Source: Gnetum montanum (taxonomy: Eukaryota; Streptophyta; Gnetopsida; Gnetales; Gnetaceae). From it: a stretch of 64,000 nt of DNA. The notes under the pieces were generated by a model that was given only the letters and a program-made list of their open reading frames with translations, was not told where the DNA came from and ran no database searches. Below, piece by piece: positions 24,103 to 35,864 of this stretch (the first letter of the stretch is position 1; every line of letters starts with the position of its first letter). Where the stretch lies: NCBI GenBank assembly GCA_015680685.1, contig MNCI01025456.1:321980-385979 (forward strand). Direction: 5' to 3'. A program made the position numbers and the translations under genes.

Positions 24103-26721
24103 GGCTTTCTTGAAAATAATCTTGGTGGTGATTGAGTTGGTGGGGCTCCTATGCTGCATCCATGTATTGGGGCCCAACATCATGCCTATGGGCATTGTGT
24201 TGGAGCATGTCTTATTGTGGTTTAGGCCAGGGGCAAAGGAGTTCTTGGCCTACTTGCTCCAAGATTTCAGTGTAATGGTCTATTCACACTTAGCTTCTAA
24301 AACAACAACCATCATTGTAAAAGCCTTGCTATCCTATTTTACAAGTCTAATCACCAAATTTATAGTTGATGATTCTCAAAATTGTGTTGAGGATGAACAA
24401 TTCAAAGGCATGTACACTAGGGGAACATGCAAGTTGTTCAAAATTTGGGATATGCCTGAATTCATCCAATATAATACAAATAACACATAGTTGGTTGGTC
24501 ACTAAAGGTGCTCAATTTAACTAGGCTACTCTTTTGATGTCTGGGCTATGAGGAAAAATTCTAAAACTCCATAAGAACCTCACTACGATGTGCTACATGC
24601 ACTATGCATTCTTTACAACATATCTTAGGAGGTTTAGAGAGTTTCTAGTGGTGAAGAAGGATGGGTGATGGGTATGCCAAGATCCATCCTAGCTTTCTAA
24701 ACCTTGGGTGAAAATTGTTTATCCCACCATGTAGGCTTAGAGCCCACTGGAGGATGTTGGGGAATCACTATCCATTACCACTAAGCACTTTAGTGGTGCA
24801 CATTGTTTTTCCCCTAATAGCATGGCGATGGAGCTCCAAGTTGCTTGCAAGAATGTATATAAGGCCAAGGATTTTCATGCTAAAGTTGATAGATGAGCTA
24901 GGGTGAAGTTGAAAAGTTCTATGATCAAGGAAGTAGCATCAGTTATTGAGAAACCCATGAAGAGGAGGCTTGTCATTAAACTTGGTCAAGCAAAACATGT
25001 GATGGTAGGTATGTTCTACTTGTTATATCTTTAGGTTGTTTTGGTACTTATTTTTTATGTTATATGACTATGTTATTATTTTGTTTTAGGAAAATTATGC
25101 TAATTTATTCTATGTTTTGTTTTCATTGTTCTTGTAGACAAGCAACAGGAACTGATGGCCAAAGTCATAGCAGCAGAGGTAGAGTAGAGATGCCTGGAGG
25201 AAGAGGTCTTAAAATAGCATGAGGATGAGGGAGTATCAAATGCCACATTTGATGATATTGATGCTATATTTGATGGTTTACAGCTAGGTGAACCCTTTGA
25301 TATCATCTTAGATGATATCCTAGGTATTTATGAATTTTATTTTTATATGTTGTATTTCATATTTTCATGTTCAAGCTTCATCTTAACTATATGGGCTACT
25401 ATTATACCTATTGTAGTTCATGTACCTTAGTCAAATGCCTCAACCTCTACATTTTGGATGAAACCATGGGTGGGGGTTCCTGATAAAATGAAGGTCATGC
25501 ATGGGATGGCCAAACATATGATTGATTAGTTGTTGTAGATTGCTCTCGATGTTGGTAAGAATGTCAGTTTACTTTTCCCTTAATCGTTGCTTCATATAGG
25601 TCTTATGGTCATGTGGTCTTAGTGATTTATAAGTTTTTTGGTTATTCTTTGTTGTTTATATTATTAATATGCATGTTTTGTTATTATATTGCTTGCAATT
25701 CCTAAGGTTGAATGGGATTCCAATCATGTCATGGAGATTGATGCTTTCCCTAGCCTACCATCCGAGGTGGAAAGTGTTCCACGAAAGTTGTATGAAAAAA
25801 CATCACTGAATGTGCATTTTCATGTGCCATAACTTTATGGGAGTGCCAATGTTCAAATGAGTTCCTATGAGAACAAGTTGTGATATTGGAAAGGGAAACT
25901 AAGAGGTAGGTTGAGGTAATTAAAGATCTCTAGGATTTTAAGGGGCTTGTGGAAGTCCAAGTGACTAATAGGGAGTCCTTGCAAACTAAGGAGATAACAT
26001 GGATGCAGTATTGGAATGCCATTCATGGTAAGGTTGCTCTTGTCAAGAAGGTTGCATAGCAAAAATTACAGATGGAATTACTAGCTCACAAGGTCAGGGA
26101 ATGGAGAGATTATTGTGCTTGGGTTCTTGAGTGGGACAAAGCACAAAAAGACCATTAGAAGAAGTACCAGGAAAAATGTGGGGCCGATCTTAAGTGGTTG
26201 TAGGAGTCCATAGAATGGTGCAAGTTGGAGCTGTTCATGATGGGGATCCAAGGAGTGGATATCTTTAAGCTATTTGAAGGTTCGCTGATGGTGGCAGATT
26301 TCCCAACTCCTTAGGTCTCTACTACTTATGGGGAGGTGACAATTGCTGCATTTTTACAAAAGCCATCCACTTTGGCCAAGATTAATGAGAGTAATATCCT
26401 AATTGACATTAATCTTAGGGATGTGGATTGGGCCCATATGACCAAGGACCAAGTCCTCCATTGTCTAGAGGTTTTTCTTTAGAGTCTCCCCACAGAGGAT
26501 GTTGCACCCAAGCCCTCCTAGGTTTGCTTGTTGTTTTTGTTATTTTTTAAATTTATTTTATTTTAGCATATTTTATTTTAACTTAGTTTGTAATTTGTTT
26601 TCATATCATGTTGATCACTGATTAAACTTGTGTTATTGTGTTACAAGTACCAGGTGACAATGGTTGTCCTAGTGGTGAGGATATGGGAGATGCTCCTCAA
26701 CCCCCTCAAGCTACAACTTAG
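24103..26721 (+). pseudogene. Antisense spliced gene in B1: FCP1/NLI-type HAD phosphatase-like domain followed by coiled coil
   Basis: It lies on the strand opposite to gag and pol. After an AG at 24101-24102 the reading K-I-I-L-V-V-I-E-L-V-G-L-L-C matches the opening strand of plant FCP1-like HAD phosphatases (usually L-D-L-N-G-L-L). Then follow R-P-G-A-K-E-F-L (near 24224), D-D-S-Q-N-C and Y-N-T-N-N-T (near 24470), with L-V-G-H where L-V-D-D-S is expected. The catalytic Asp motif is not intact, so activity is unlikely. Probable downstream exons are up to 25008, 25138-25323, 25417-25554, 25707-26521 and 26648-26721. Most have GT/AG edges, and the 25707-26521 exon is coiled-coil rich. B2 carries the same exons and introns at 32306-33562 and 42713-43011. 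The phosphatase resemblance is by eye; the intron pattern is the stronger evidence. Confidence 0.55.
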
Positions 26722-27430
26722 TACCATCTATTGATCATATCTCTTGGCTATTTCATTTGTTGATGATGATGTTGGCTATTGTGAATAATTTTAGCCTTTG
26801 GTTGTGAGAATTATATTTATTTTAATCATTATTTAAACTTTTTGTCATATTATGTGACCATGGCTATGTATTACAAATGTTTTAATTACTTTCTTTAAAC
26901 TTAAATTTCATTTATATGTTTTAATATTTTCAGTTTGATGTATTTTATGTGTTTTATGTTTTATTTATGTTATAAGGCTATGTGAGTTAAATCATAATGT
27001 TATAACAGAATAATTTGGTAAAGTAATATATAAATCAACTAGGCAACTAAGATGTAAACTAGGTTGTAATTGGTTATAATAGGTTATAAAAAGTTTTGAT
27101 AGTTTTAGGCCATGGTGGGCCATATGCATTGCTAGTTTTAGGCCATGGAGGACTATAGTTTTGCTAGTTTTAGGCCTTACCAAGCCTTAATCTTGAAAGT
27201 TTTAGGCCTTAAGTTTTGAAAAGAAAAGTTTTATAAGTTTTGTATTTTAACATTTTTTTGGTCTTAAAATTTTTACGGTATTTTTTATGTCTTATGTTCT
27301 AAGATAGATAAGGTATATAAAGGTAAACTATAAATAAGAATAAAATTTAGGCTATGTGCAAAGTAAAGTCAAATAATGTAAAACAAGGTAACAACAAGTG
27401 GTACATGTAAACAATGTTAAAACTAGGCTA
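26722..27430 (-). repeat. B1 spacer with GGCCTAAAACTAGC repeats
   Basis: At 27085-27185 the minus strand has several copies of GGCCTAAAACTAGC spaced about 35-50 bp. They are partly self-complementary through AGGCC/GGCCT. Equivalent blocks sit after the protease in B2 (43475-43520) and B3 (39246-39305). The remaining sequence is AT-rich and non-coding. Confidence 0.6.
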
Positions 27431-27449
27431 AAAAAGTGAAAAAAAAGAA

Positions 27450-30400
27450 GGCTACATGGTTATGGGCATGGGGCAAGCAAATAGGAGACAAACATCAATC
27501 ATGCAAGTGTTTCCTAATCTTTGAAATATTAGGAATGGTGTATGGACTACATTGCACAATTTTGTATTCTTTACTAACCACATTGAAGGGGAGCTCCTCC
27601 CATGGTGCGTCCATGGTTCCATTATTGTTTTCTTAGGTCTTTTCTACTCTATCAAGCCTTTGGACTTCATCATCGATAGTAAGAGATTCTTCTTGAAACT
27701 CCACTTTAGATCCTTATTCAATGTCAACATTGTTGACTGCCAAGTGAACTACATTGTCACCATGAATAATTATTTCACCTCCCGTATAAGGCAGGTGAAT
27801 TTATTGGTGGATGGGTGAGGAGATAGCTTGTAATTGAGCTAGCCAAGGCCTCCCTAAGATGACATTGAATCCTAGTATCTCTTCCACCATCAAGAAATTG
27901 GATGTTGTGGGGAATTATTTTTCTGCTACAAAGTCCAAAGAGATTGAACCTTTAACCAAAACCTCATATCCATTAAAGGATTTAAGAGTGGAAGTTAATG
28001 TATGTTGCATGTGTTCTGCTAGGCCTAAACATTCAACAATGGTGTAAGGTATAATGTTGATTACTGCCCCATCATCAACCTACACCCTTTGTACTTTGTA
28101 TTGCTCCACTCTTATCATTATGAAGAGAGGGGCCTTAGTTATCTTACCATCCTAGGGGTTGGTCTTGACTTCACTATCATGGAACACTAGTATATTTGAC
28201 TTCATTTCTTCCTTAGGTGAAGGTGGTACCATCACCATGTGGATGGACTCTTCACTAGCAGGGATGTCCTCACTAACAAGAATAGAAGTCAACATTTTCA
28301 CTAGTGCTTCACGGTGAGCAGTGGAGGTCATTATCAAGTCATATAGGCTAAGTGAAGTGTTCTTTTATTTTAATGATTATTTAACCTATTCCATGGCATT
28401 GAGGAAGTCCTTGTCACGATTTTTGAATTTTTATTTTTATTGACTTTGACTTTCTCCATGCATCCCAGGATGTGAACTTTATGTTTCAGTGGTTGTGCTT
28501 TAGCCTCTTTCCCCTTCTTTTGTGGTTTGGGATCCTCTTGTGTTTGATTGGTTGAAGTAGCCTAAGTGTTAGAGCTCATGGGGATAGATGAAAGAGGAGT
28601 GGGCTTCGATTTAGAATTCTTACATTGTTTCATTGGTGATTTCTTATTGTTGTGTTGAAAAGAATTCATGGCATTGGCCACCATAGGAGAACATTTCTCA
28701 ATTTTTTTATTGGTTTAGTTGTAGTAGGAGGGAGCATCCTAATCATAAAAGATTTCTTGGGAGGCATAGGTGATGGTATCCTTATAACAAAAGGGTTCCT
28801 TGAACTAGTTGAAGTTGAAGGGCCTCTTTCATTATGAGGAGGTACCCAAATCACAAATAGCTCCCATGTAGGTCTTGCATCCTTGCTCACATTGAATGTC
28901 ACTATCATATAAGGGCTATTGTTAGCATTCAATGAATCCTTGTAGACTTGCATGGATTACTTCTATGGTTTGACTAGGTTACAAGCATCAAGGATTAATT
29001 CCCCATTGTCTACCATCTTTTGTAGGTCATCCTTGAGGGCTAAGCAAAAGTTGGTGTCATGACCTGACAGTTGATGGTCATGGTAGAAATGTTCAAGCTT
29101 GAAGTACTTAGGTACTAGTGGATGATACTTGGTTCCAAGAGTGACATTCTTTTCAATTTGTTATATTCTATCATGCTTCTTATGGGCATTCGTGGTCATT
29201 TGTTTATATTGGATTCTCCTGCTCTTTAACAACTAATCAAGGAGTTCATATGGTTTTAGTGGTAGCTTAGTATACTGACTGATCCTTCCTTTTAAAATTT
29301 TGCCTTGTGTTGCCTAATGTAAAGGCCCCAGATGTTGATGGTTGATTGTTGTTGGTAGGAACCTTGGGTTGTTTGATTTTGGGCCCCTACTTGATTTTAG
29401 TTCTTTTGCCATAGTGTCCATGGATACATTGTTTTGCCTCCCCTTCTCTCTATCCCTCAACATACATTGGTTTTTATACATCACATAGGTGGGGTCATGA
29501 CTGGCCTCAGTAGCATCCTCTATGTTCTTGGTTTAAGAGAAGGCTTGGCTAAGTGATTGTCTGTATAAGTAGTAAAGTTTAGACTTAATAAAGTTGTTAA
29601 CCATCCCCTTGAATATGGCAAGAAGATGGGTCTTGGCTATGGATTTTGGAATCTCATTGAGAAGAGCATTCTACCTTTGTATGAACTTTTGTATGGGTTT
29701 AAGGGGTCCCTTCTTGACCTTCATTAGTTGGTTAAGAGTCATGTTGGGTTTTAAGTTATACTTGAAAAAATTAACAAATTGTGATATTAAGTCCTTAAGT
29801 GAGGATATAGATCCCCTTGGCAACACTTGACACCATTCTAAGGCTTTTCACTTAGGGATATAGGGAAGATTTACATTATGGTGTTCTTCTAGGCTTGCAA
29901 CAATAAACACTCAAAACAAAAGATGATAAGGTGGGCATTTGGATCACCCTCATTATTGTACCCTCACTATTATCTATGGAATAATATGACCAATGAGATT
30001 TTCTTAACAGAAATCCATTATTTTCACTATTTAAGTTGTTAAAGCCTTGAGCTTTTGTAACTCATATATAAGGTCCTGGATCATTTGGAATATTTGATCT
30101 AGTCCTTTATGTATTCCCAAGGATTGAGGTATCTATAAAAATGGTTGGGGTATGAGTTGAGAGGCTTGTGGCCTCACAATTGGTGCGGTATCGGAGGGAG
30201 AGGCTAGGTGATCATGATTGTAGAGAGGAAAAACAACAAAAAGGAGGTTTGTGTTGGTATTTGGGGAACAAGGTGGAAAAATGATATGTATGATTCTTGC
30301 ATCACTTGGGATCCCATTATGGAATCCACTGGTATAGAGGAAAGGTGGGTGGTGGTGAAGACCATTGGTGATGGCCGTGCAGACTAAGGCCACATGGAAA

Positions 30401-30854
30401 AAGGTATAAAGGAGAATAGGGAGGCTATTTGGGACATAGATTATGCATTTTGGGCTACTATGATAGGTGTTGACCCAAACATGGTAGGGTATATGAGAGA
30501 TGATGTTTGAGCCACCTTCCCCACAAAAGAAATAGGTAACATCTAAGTAGGTGCAATGGCCTAGGGAGATAACTATTGGAAGAGGCTCCCTATGTTATTA
30601 TTGGGTTCAAGCTCAGTCTCAAATTCATCATGCTTCTCATGTTGGCTTTTTGAACTAAGCTTTTTACTCTATTTTTCCACCTTAATCAGTTGAGATAGTA
30701 TACATGTATGAGTGTCATTAACTGATATTTTATCATCGAGGGAGGGTATGTACTCCTTTTTATTCAAATGAATTAGCTCATATTCACATTTAGCCTTGGC
30801 CTCCATTCGTGGAATGAGGAGACCACTTGGAAATGAAGTTATAGTGATCTTCAT
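27450..30854 (-). pseudogene. gag-protease of B1
   Basis: The start ATG at 30854 opens a conserved N-terminus (P-R-M-E-A-K-A-K-C-E-Y-E-L near 30800). It matches S-R-L-A-S-E-Y-E-Y-K of B3 gag. Downstream are a Pro/His-rich section (30393-30133), a helical gag core, and a linker with repeats P-F-V-I-R-I-P and F-M-I-R-M near 28860-28740. An aspartic-protease region follows (about 28090-27750) with V-D-D-G as the likely active site and L-G-R-P-W-L-A-Q near 27845. The end is H-L-H-D near 27500. Many stops interrupt it. Protease would mature the polyprotein. RT does not follow; an antisense gene does. Compare B3 at 35865-39136. Confidence 0.7.
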
Positions 30855-32009
30855 TTATGATGATAAAATCTTGGCTTTACTACCTTAGTCTGAGTGATTG
30901 CCTACACTCAACCATGACAGGGTTTGTTGGATCATAAACCCTCACAACACCTTGGTTAGATGTCATATCAATTAGGTTAAGGAGAAAGACAATTGATTGG
31001 TTAAAATACATGGTTTCTGGTTTAAATTTGGCTTGATAAAATGTATAATTAATTAATTAAATTAAAATTCTAGCAAGTGGAATTGTTCAAGATGCAAAAA
31101 GGATATGGTTGTAAAATGTTGCAAATTGCAACTACAAAATGCAGTGCAGGGGATGCACCTTGCACTTGAGAAGATACAATGGTTTTGTATTAAAAATACC
31201 AACTACATTGGCTTTACCAACAATGGCTATGTTGGAGGAGGAAAGGAGGTAAGATGTTAACAACCACCTCACCCACTTACTGTGCATTGGGGTTTCCCCT
31301 CTTGGTAGGAATAATGTATGTTTGTAAAAATGTAAATGAGAATTTTGTCTTTTCAAAGGCTATGTTGATGGATGAAGAAGGACCAATGCTAGCCTTGCTA
31401 AAAAATTTCACAATAGGGGGATTTGTGTAATTTTGGCGGAACAATGCTGGCCTCTAGAATACACAAAGGCAGTGTTGACTAGCAACCACATTGGCCTTGT
31501 AAAAATTTTCCTAAAATCTAAATCACTTGCAACCTTAATGTTGGGTTTTGGTGATAGGGAGATGGGCTATAGCATTGGTTTCTCTTGTAGGTTTCTTGAT
31601 AATAGAATTTAAGTGACATTTGTGTTGGAAGAAGGGTCAACACTAGCTTTGTTGGAAAGTTTCATAGTGGTTGGGGGGGATGGTTGGGTAATTGAAACAG
31701 AGTAATGCTAGCCTGTGGAACACACAAAGGTAGGCTCCTTTAACAACTATGTTGGCTTCAAGAAGTCCAACAACTACTGTTAAAATTTTTCAAAAACCTA
31801 AATCACCTACAACTGCAACACTGGGTTTTGGTGGTAGGGGAATGGGTGGTAGCATTAGTTTTCTCTTGTAAGAAAATTTTTAGCAAAATCCAAAGAATTT
31901 TGGTGTAAACTAAAATTTTTCTATCTTGAAAAAATATTTGTAATAGTGGTAAAATAGGATTTGACATAAAATCTGGGTGGATGCCATCCTTCTAGCACTA
32001 GAAAATTGT
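30855..32009 (-). other. 5' leader of B1 between LTR and gag
   Basis: The interval has no recognised coding sequence. Words like AATGCTAGCCT and ACATTGGCT recur through 31180-31870. The segment next to the LTR (minus strand ACAATTTTCTAGTGCTAGAAGGATGGC, split here as ACAATTTTCTAG then TGCTAGAAGGATGGC) aligns with the start of the B3 leader at 35270. It should contain the primer-binding site, but I cannot match it to a tRNA. Confidence 0.45.
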
Positions 32010-32306
32010 TGTGCCTAAAAAATCTAGTCACTGGAAGACCAAAAATCCTAGGCGTGGAATAGTTTTAACCATGGATTCCAAGGACCTTTGAGATATAGGA
32101 TCCAAGACATCTTGGATAGTGTTGCTGATCACCCAGGGCTTAAAAAGTGTAAACAGGATAAATGAATGATAATATGGATCAAATCTAACTTAAAATGAAT
32201 GCACAAAATAAAAGCTATAATAGTTTGCACAACAAATAGAACTATAAGCTTCATTACAATGAAAATATTGAAAAATAAAGAGAGTTTAGGATGTGTATAA
32301 GTGGTG
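32010..32306 (-). repeat. 5' LTR of B1, truncated
   Basis: It starts TGTGCCTAAAAAATCTAGTC at 32010, aligned to 14238 with only C/T and A/G differences over the first 22 bases. Homology runs to about GTGGTG at 32306, then switches to the coiled-coil gene of B2. About 1.07 kb of outer LTR, including the TATA box, is missing. Confidence 0.75.
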
Positions 32307-33562
32307 AAACAATTGCAGTGAGGTCTTGGATGCCTAATGACCAACGAAGTATTAGAGGTATTAGATGCCATATTTGGAGAGTCAACATTCAATGATGAAC
32401 CTTAGGTTGACATTGCACATGGTCATCTAGGTATTCGAGAGTTTTATTTTATGTGTTATATCCTATAGTTTTATGTTGGAGTTGGTTTTAATTTTTAGTT
32501 AATTATTATACTTGTTGGAGTGCTTGAACCCCTTCTTGAAGCATCAACCTCTACATTCCATATGAAACTATGGGTGGAGGCTCCTAACAAAAGTAGAAAT
32601 CATGCATGATATGGCCAAAGACATGGTTAATCAGTTCCAAAAGATTACTTCTAATGTTGATAAGAACATTATGATATTTTCCTAATTTTTTTAGTGTTTA
32701 TGTTTGTTTTTATATTTTTTTTCATTTTACTTATTAGCTTTTTAAAAGTTTTATGGTTATATGGGCTTAGTTGTTTAAAGGGTTTTGGCTATTTTCATTG
32801 ATTACTTATTGTGTTTATTTTTATTATTTTTTATTTTTTTATAGTATCCAAGGTAGGATGGAACCTAGAATGTGACGTTGATCTCAATGAGTTGCCTAAG
32901 TTAACACTTGATGTAGAAAATATTCCACAAAGGCTATATGAGAGTGCCACTAAATGTGCTCTCTCATGTGCTAAGACATCATGGGATATTTAACATTTCA
33001 ACAAATTCCTTTGGAAAAGAGTTGTAGTGTTGGAAAAAGAGATCAAATAATAGGATGAGGAGATCAAAGACCTTAGGGATTACAAGGAGTTTGTAACAAA
33101 AACGTGTTGTGCACAAAGAAGATAGAATGGTCATGTTACTAGAATGCCATCCATGGCAAGGTTGCTCTAGCTAAGAGCCTTGCTAAGAAAATTTTAGTTG
33201 GGCCTATTATTATGTAAGATTAAAGACTAGAGAGACTACTATGCTTGGGTCCTTGATTTGGGAAAGAAATAAAAGGACCACAAGTGCAAGTACAATGTTG
33301 AAAAAAAAGTTATTATAAGAGGTTGCAAGAGGAGGCTATAAAGAGCTGCAAGTTAGAGATGTTTGTGCAGGGGATCAACATAGAGGAGAACTTCAATTTG
33401 TTTGAATGCTATCTGGTTATGTCTAATTCCCATATCCCTAGGATTACTACTACTTCAGGGGAGGTAACCACTATCAACCTTTCATAAGAGTCTCCATCAT
33501 GGATAGATATCAAGAGGATGAACATCATGACACGTATGAACCTTGGAATAGAAGAATGGATG
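32307..33562 (+). pseudogene. B2 antisense gene, middle exons (5' part lost, then interrupted by B3)
   Basis: This matches the B1 gene from about 25157 onwards. The exon ending GGTCATCTAG at 32430 is followed by an intron start GTATTC. An exon with W-or-M-K-L-W-V-E-A-P-N style follows near 32548-32660. A long coiled-coil exon begins at 32853 after ATCCAAG, containing V-V-L-E-K-E-I-K and D-L-R-D-Y-K-E-F near 33030-33100. The intron positions agree with B1. Frameshifts and stops are common. It is cut at 33562 by the B3 insertion and continues at 42713. The phosphatase-like part is not present. The protein's role is unknown. Confidence 0.65.
33558..33562 (+). repeat. Target-site duplication of B3, left copy (GGATG)
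   Basis: GGATG immediately precedes the LTR start at 33563 and recurs at 42713-42717 immediately after the other LTR. Five bases is the usual length for these integrases. Confidence 0.8.
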
Positions 33563-35269
33563 TGAAACACCACTAATTTTTGCCTAACACTTTGAAATGA
33601 AAACAACTCAGGCCCCCCTTTGAGCTTTTGGGAGGCAAAAATTTGATCAAGGCATGTAACTCACGCTGGGCTTGTGAAACCAGCTTGCCCTTAGCATGAG
33701 CACTTCCAACATCTTCAAAATCAAGTCAAAGATGGTTCAATCTGAGGGTGCAAGACCTCCTCAAAGGCCACTGCTATCCACTCCAAATTTCAGCATTCAG
33801 GAGTTTAGATTTTGGGTCAAATTGTACAAGTTTTCTTACTCACTCTGAGGTCACGTTGAGGTCACACTGGTAGCGTGAGTATAGCGTGAGCAACTCTGAG
33901 AGCCTTAAAACTGATCAAAATGGTTTGATTTCAAAGGTGCAAGTCATCCTCAAGGTTCATTGTTGACAACTTCAAGTCCCAGCCTCTAGAATTCTAGATT
34001 TTAGGTCCAACATTGCAAGTTCTTGTAGCTCATGCTGGCAACGTGAGTCCAGCGTGAGCTATCAAAAGTGGTTTAAAAAAAGGTACATCCAACCTCAATT
34101 TTTGACCTACAGATTACCCTCAAGGTCAACCACAATCAAAAAGTTGCTGTACTCAAAGAAATAGGCTTGAAATGTTAAAAATTGGTGTGAAATACATCAA
34201 ATTTGCTCACTCACGCTGAAGTCATGCTGGCAGCATGAGTGCAGTGTGAGTACTAATCACGCTTGGTCAAAAGCATGTCAAACACACAATGAGGACATGC
34301 CAAGACAAAATCAACTCATGCTAGAAGCTCTTATGAAATAGAGATGCCTCAAACATCCACAAAATCACTCAAATCGACATCCTGCAACAGTCAATTCAGG
34401 ATTGAGAAGTTTCAAGCGAGCTGGGGTTAATTTCTCTTGTTGTACATTATCATTTTTTGTAAATTTTTACCATCTATGAGCTTGTTAAGCTCTTATGCTC
34501 CAAATTGTATCGACTTCCATGGGTGTAAGCTAGCTTGCATAAGCCAACACACGCTGTAAGATACAGTGCATCTGGTCAAGAACGGAGCCTGTGTACGCAT
34601 GCCCAATTGACATGTAACTGTCCATCGAACACCTGTTACACAATCCATTTTCCTCTCATTTCCCAGCCATTGATCTCATCCATGGACTCCACACTTGAGC
34701 CTAGCCTAACCTTATTAATACCCCATCCATTCACATAAAGGGGGTTGGCAATTTTGAAGGTTGACAGCTTAGGAAACACTGACTAGAAAATTTTGGATGC
34801 TCAGGCGCACCTAACTCCTAGTATCCAAGCACTTGCAAGCATCTCGCAAGCATATCACCCTGGGGCTTAGTGCTTGACTTGCCATCCACACGGGTAGCTA
34901 TACTTTGACTGGTGCACATTCATTCTAAGCAATACAATACAGTTCATTTTTACCTTCCTTTATGTTGTTTACTCTATTTTAAATTTAGTTTATGCCTTGT
35001 TTACAATACGGTTCTGTATACGCACTATTTGCATTTTCTGCGTCACTGTTTACATTTCGTGCATCAGTTACGATAACCCTAGTGCAAGCTACAGCTTATG
35101 TTCGGGGAAGTCCTTGGTTGATTTGTGTGTAGAACATCCAAGGCACTTTGCCTTCATTTTCTTTTCCAGCTTGCCCTCATGCGAAGGCAGGGTCAACTGT
35201 ACCTATCCGGTGATCTTTCAGTGTTTGTTTTTCCTTTCCATCCTTACACTGATGATTTCAATTAGTATA
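33563..35269 (+). repeat. 5' LTR of B3
   Basis: It starts TGAAACACCACTAATTTTTG and ends ...TTAGTATA, aligned end to end with 41040-42712. The first half contains about four related segments (near 33660, 33840, 34030 and 34210), each with CTCACGCTGG and CGTGAG words. The TATA position reads TATTAATA at 34713-34720, mutated relative to TATAAATA in the 3' LTR. Confidence 0.85.
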
Positions 35270-35275
35270 GTAAAT

Positions 35276-35293
35276 TGGTAATAGAAGGAGGGC
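35276..35293 (+). other. Possible primer-binding region of B3
   Basis: TGGTAATAGAAGGAGGGC lies a few bases after the LTR end, and a related sequence follows the B1 5' LTR. It begins TGG as a PBS should, but I could not assign a tRNA. Confidence 0.3.
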
Positions 35294-35379
35294 TTGCTCA
35301 CGCCAGGTTGTCAAGCCACCTTATCAAGCTAGCTTGATCACACTTTGATTTACTCATGCTCTGATAACTGTTGCTGGGT

Positions 35380-35710
35380 TATAACTCACACTCTGCTTGC
35401 TATAGTAACCTTACATTGCTATAGTATTTTGTGGTTGCTATAGTGCTCACGTTAGGTTCTAACTCACGCTCATGTTGTGTACACACGCTACCATATTCAC
35501 GCTCCGCTTGCTACAGTAACCTTATGCTACTACAGTGTTTGCGGTTGTTACAATGCTCATGCTGGGTTCTAACTCACGCTCACACTGTGTACACACACTA
35601 CCATACTCATGCTACAATTGCTACAGTAACCTTACGCTACTACAGTGTTTTGCGGTTGCTATAGTACTCACGCTACTACAGTGACACTACAGTACTGCTA
35701 CAGTACCGCT
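35380..35710 (+). repeat. 110-bp tandem repeat in the B3 leader, about 3 copies
   Basis: TTGCTATAGTAACC or TTGCTACAGTAACC recurs at 35397, 35508 and 35618 (period 110-111 bp). Each unit also has GTTGCTATAGTGCTCAC and CTAACTCACGCTC. A partial fourth unit with clustered CTACAGTA words ends the array. Confidence 0.8.
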
Positions 35711-35864
35711 ATAGTATTTTTTAAACAAAAACACACAAAGCGCATCTGTTTCAAAGCCGAATTCACCGTAATTTGTATCTAACTTCAAGCCAGTCTAAGT
35801 ACTGACTACCACCAACATGGATCACCTTGTCCAATACATATAATACACACAACACAACGATTTC

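Larger units (their letters stand above)
14238..32306 (-). mobile_element. Element B1: large minus-strand Ty3/gypsy element with Tat-like features and an antisense gene
   Basis: On the minus strand the order is truncated 5' LTR (32306-32010), leader, gag-protease (30854 to about 27450), spacer, an oppositely oriented spliced gene (26721-24103 read backwards), a long spacer, RT-RNase H-integrase (about 19330-15900), polypurine tract (15623-15613) and 3' LTR (15612-14238). The two LTR pieces align over 14238-14530 and 32010-32306, with mainly transition differences. The RT, RNase H and integrase motifs resemble the Tat lineage. The total of about 18 kb is at the large end for such elements. The 4.6-kb spacer could include further insertions. 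Confidence 0.75.

Noticed and set aside
27436-28837. Plus-strand open frames at 27436-28837
   Set aside because: They lie opposite the minus-strand gag-protease of B1 and have no recognisable domains.
35270-35293. Methionine-tRNA primer site for B3
   Set aside because: TGGTAATAGAAGG only partly resembles TGGTATCAGAGC and the related B1 sequence does not fit it; no tRNA was assigned.
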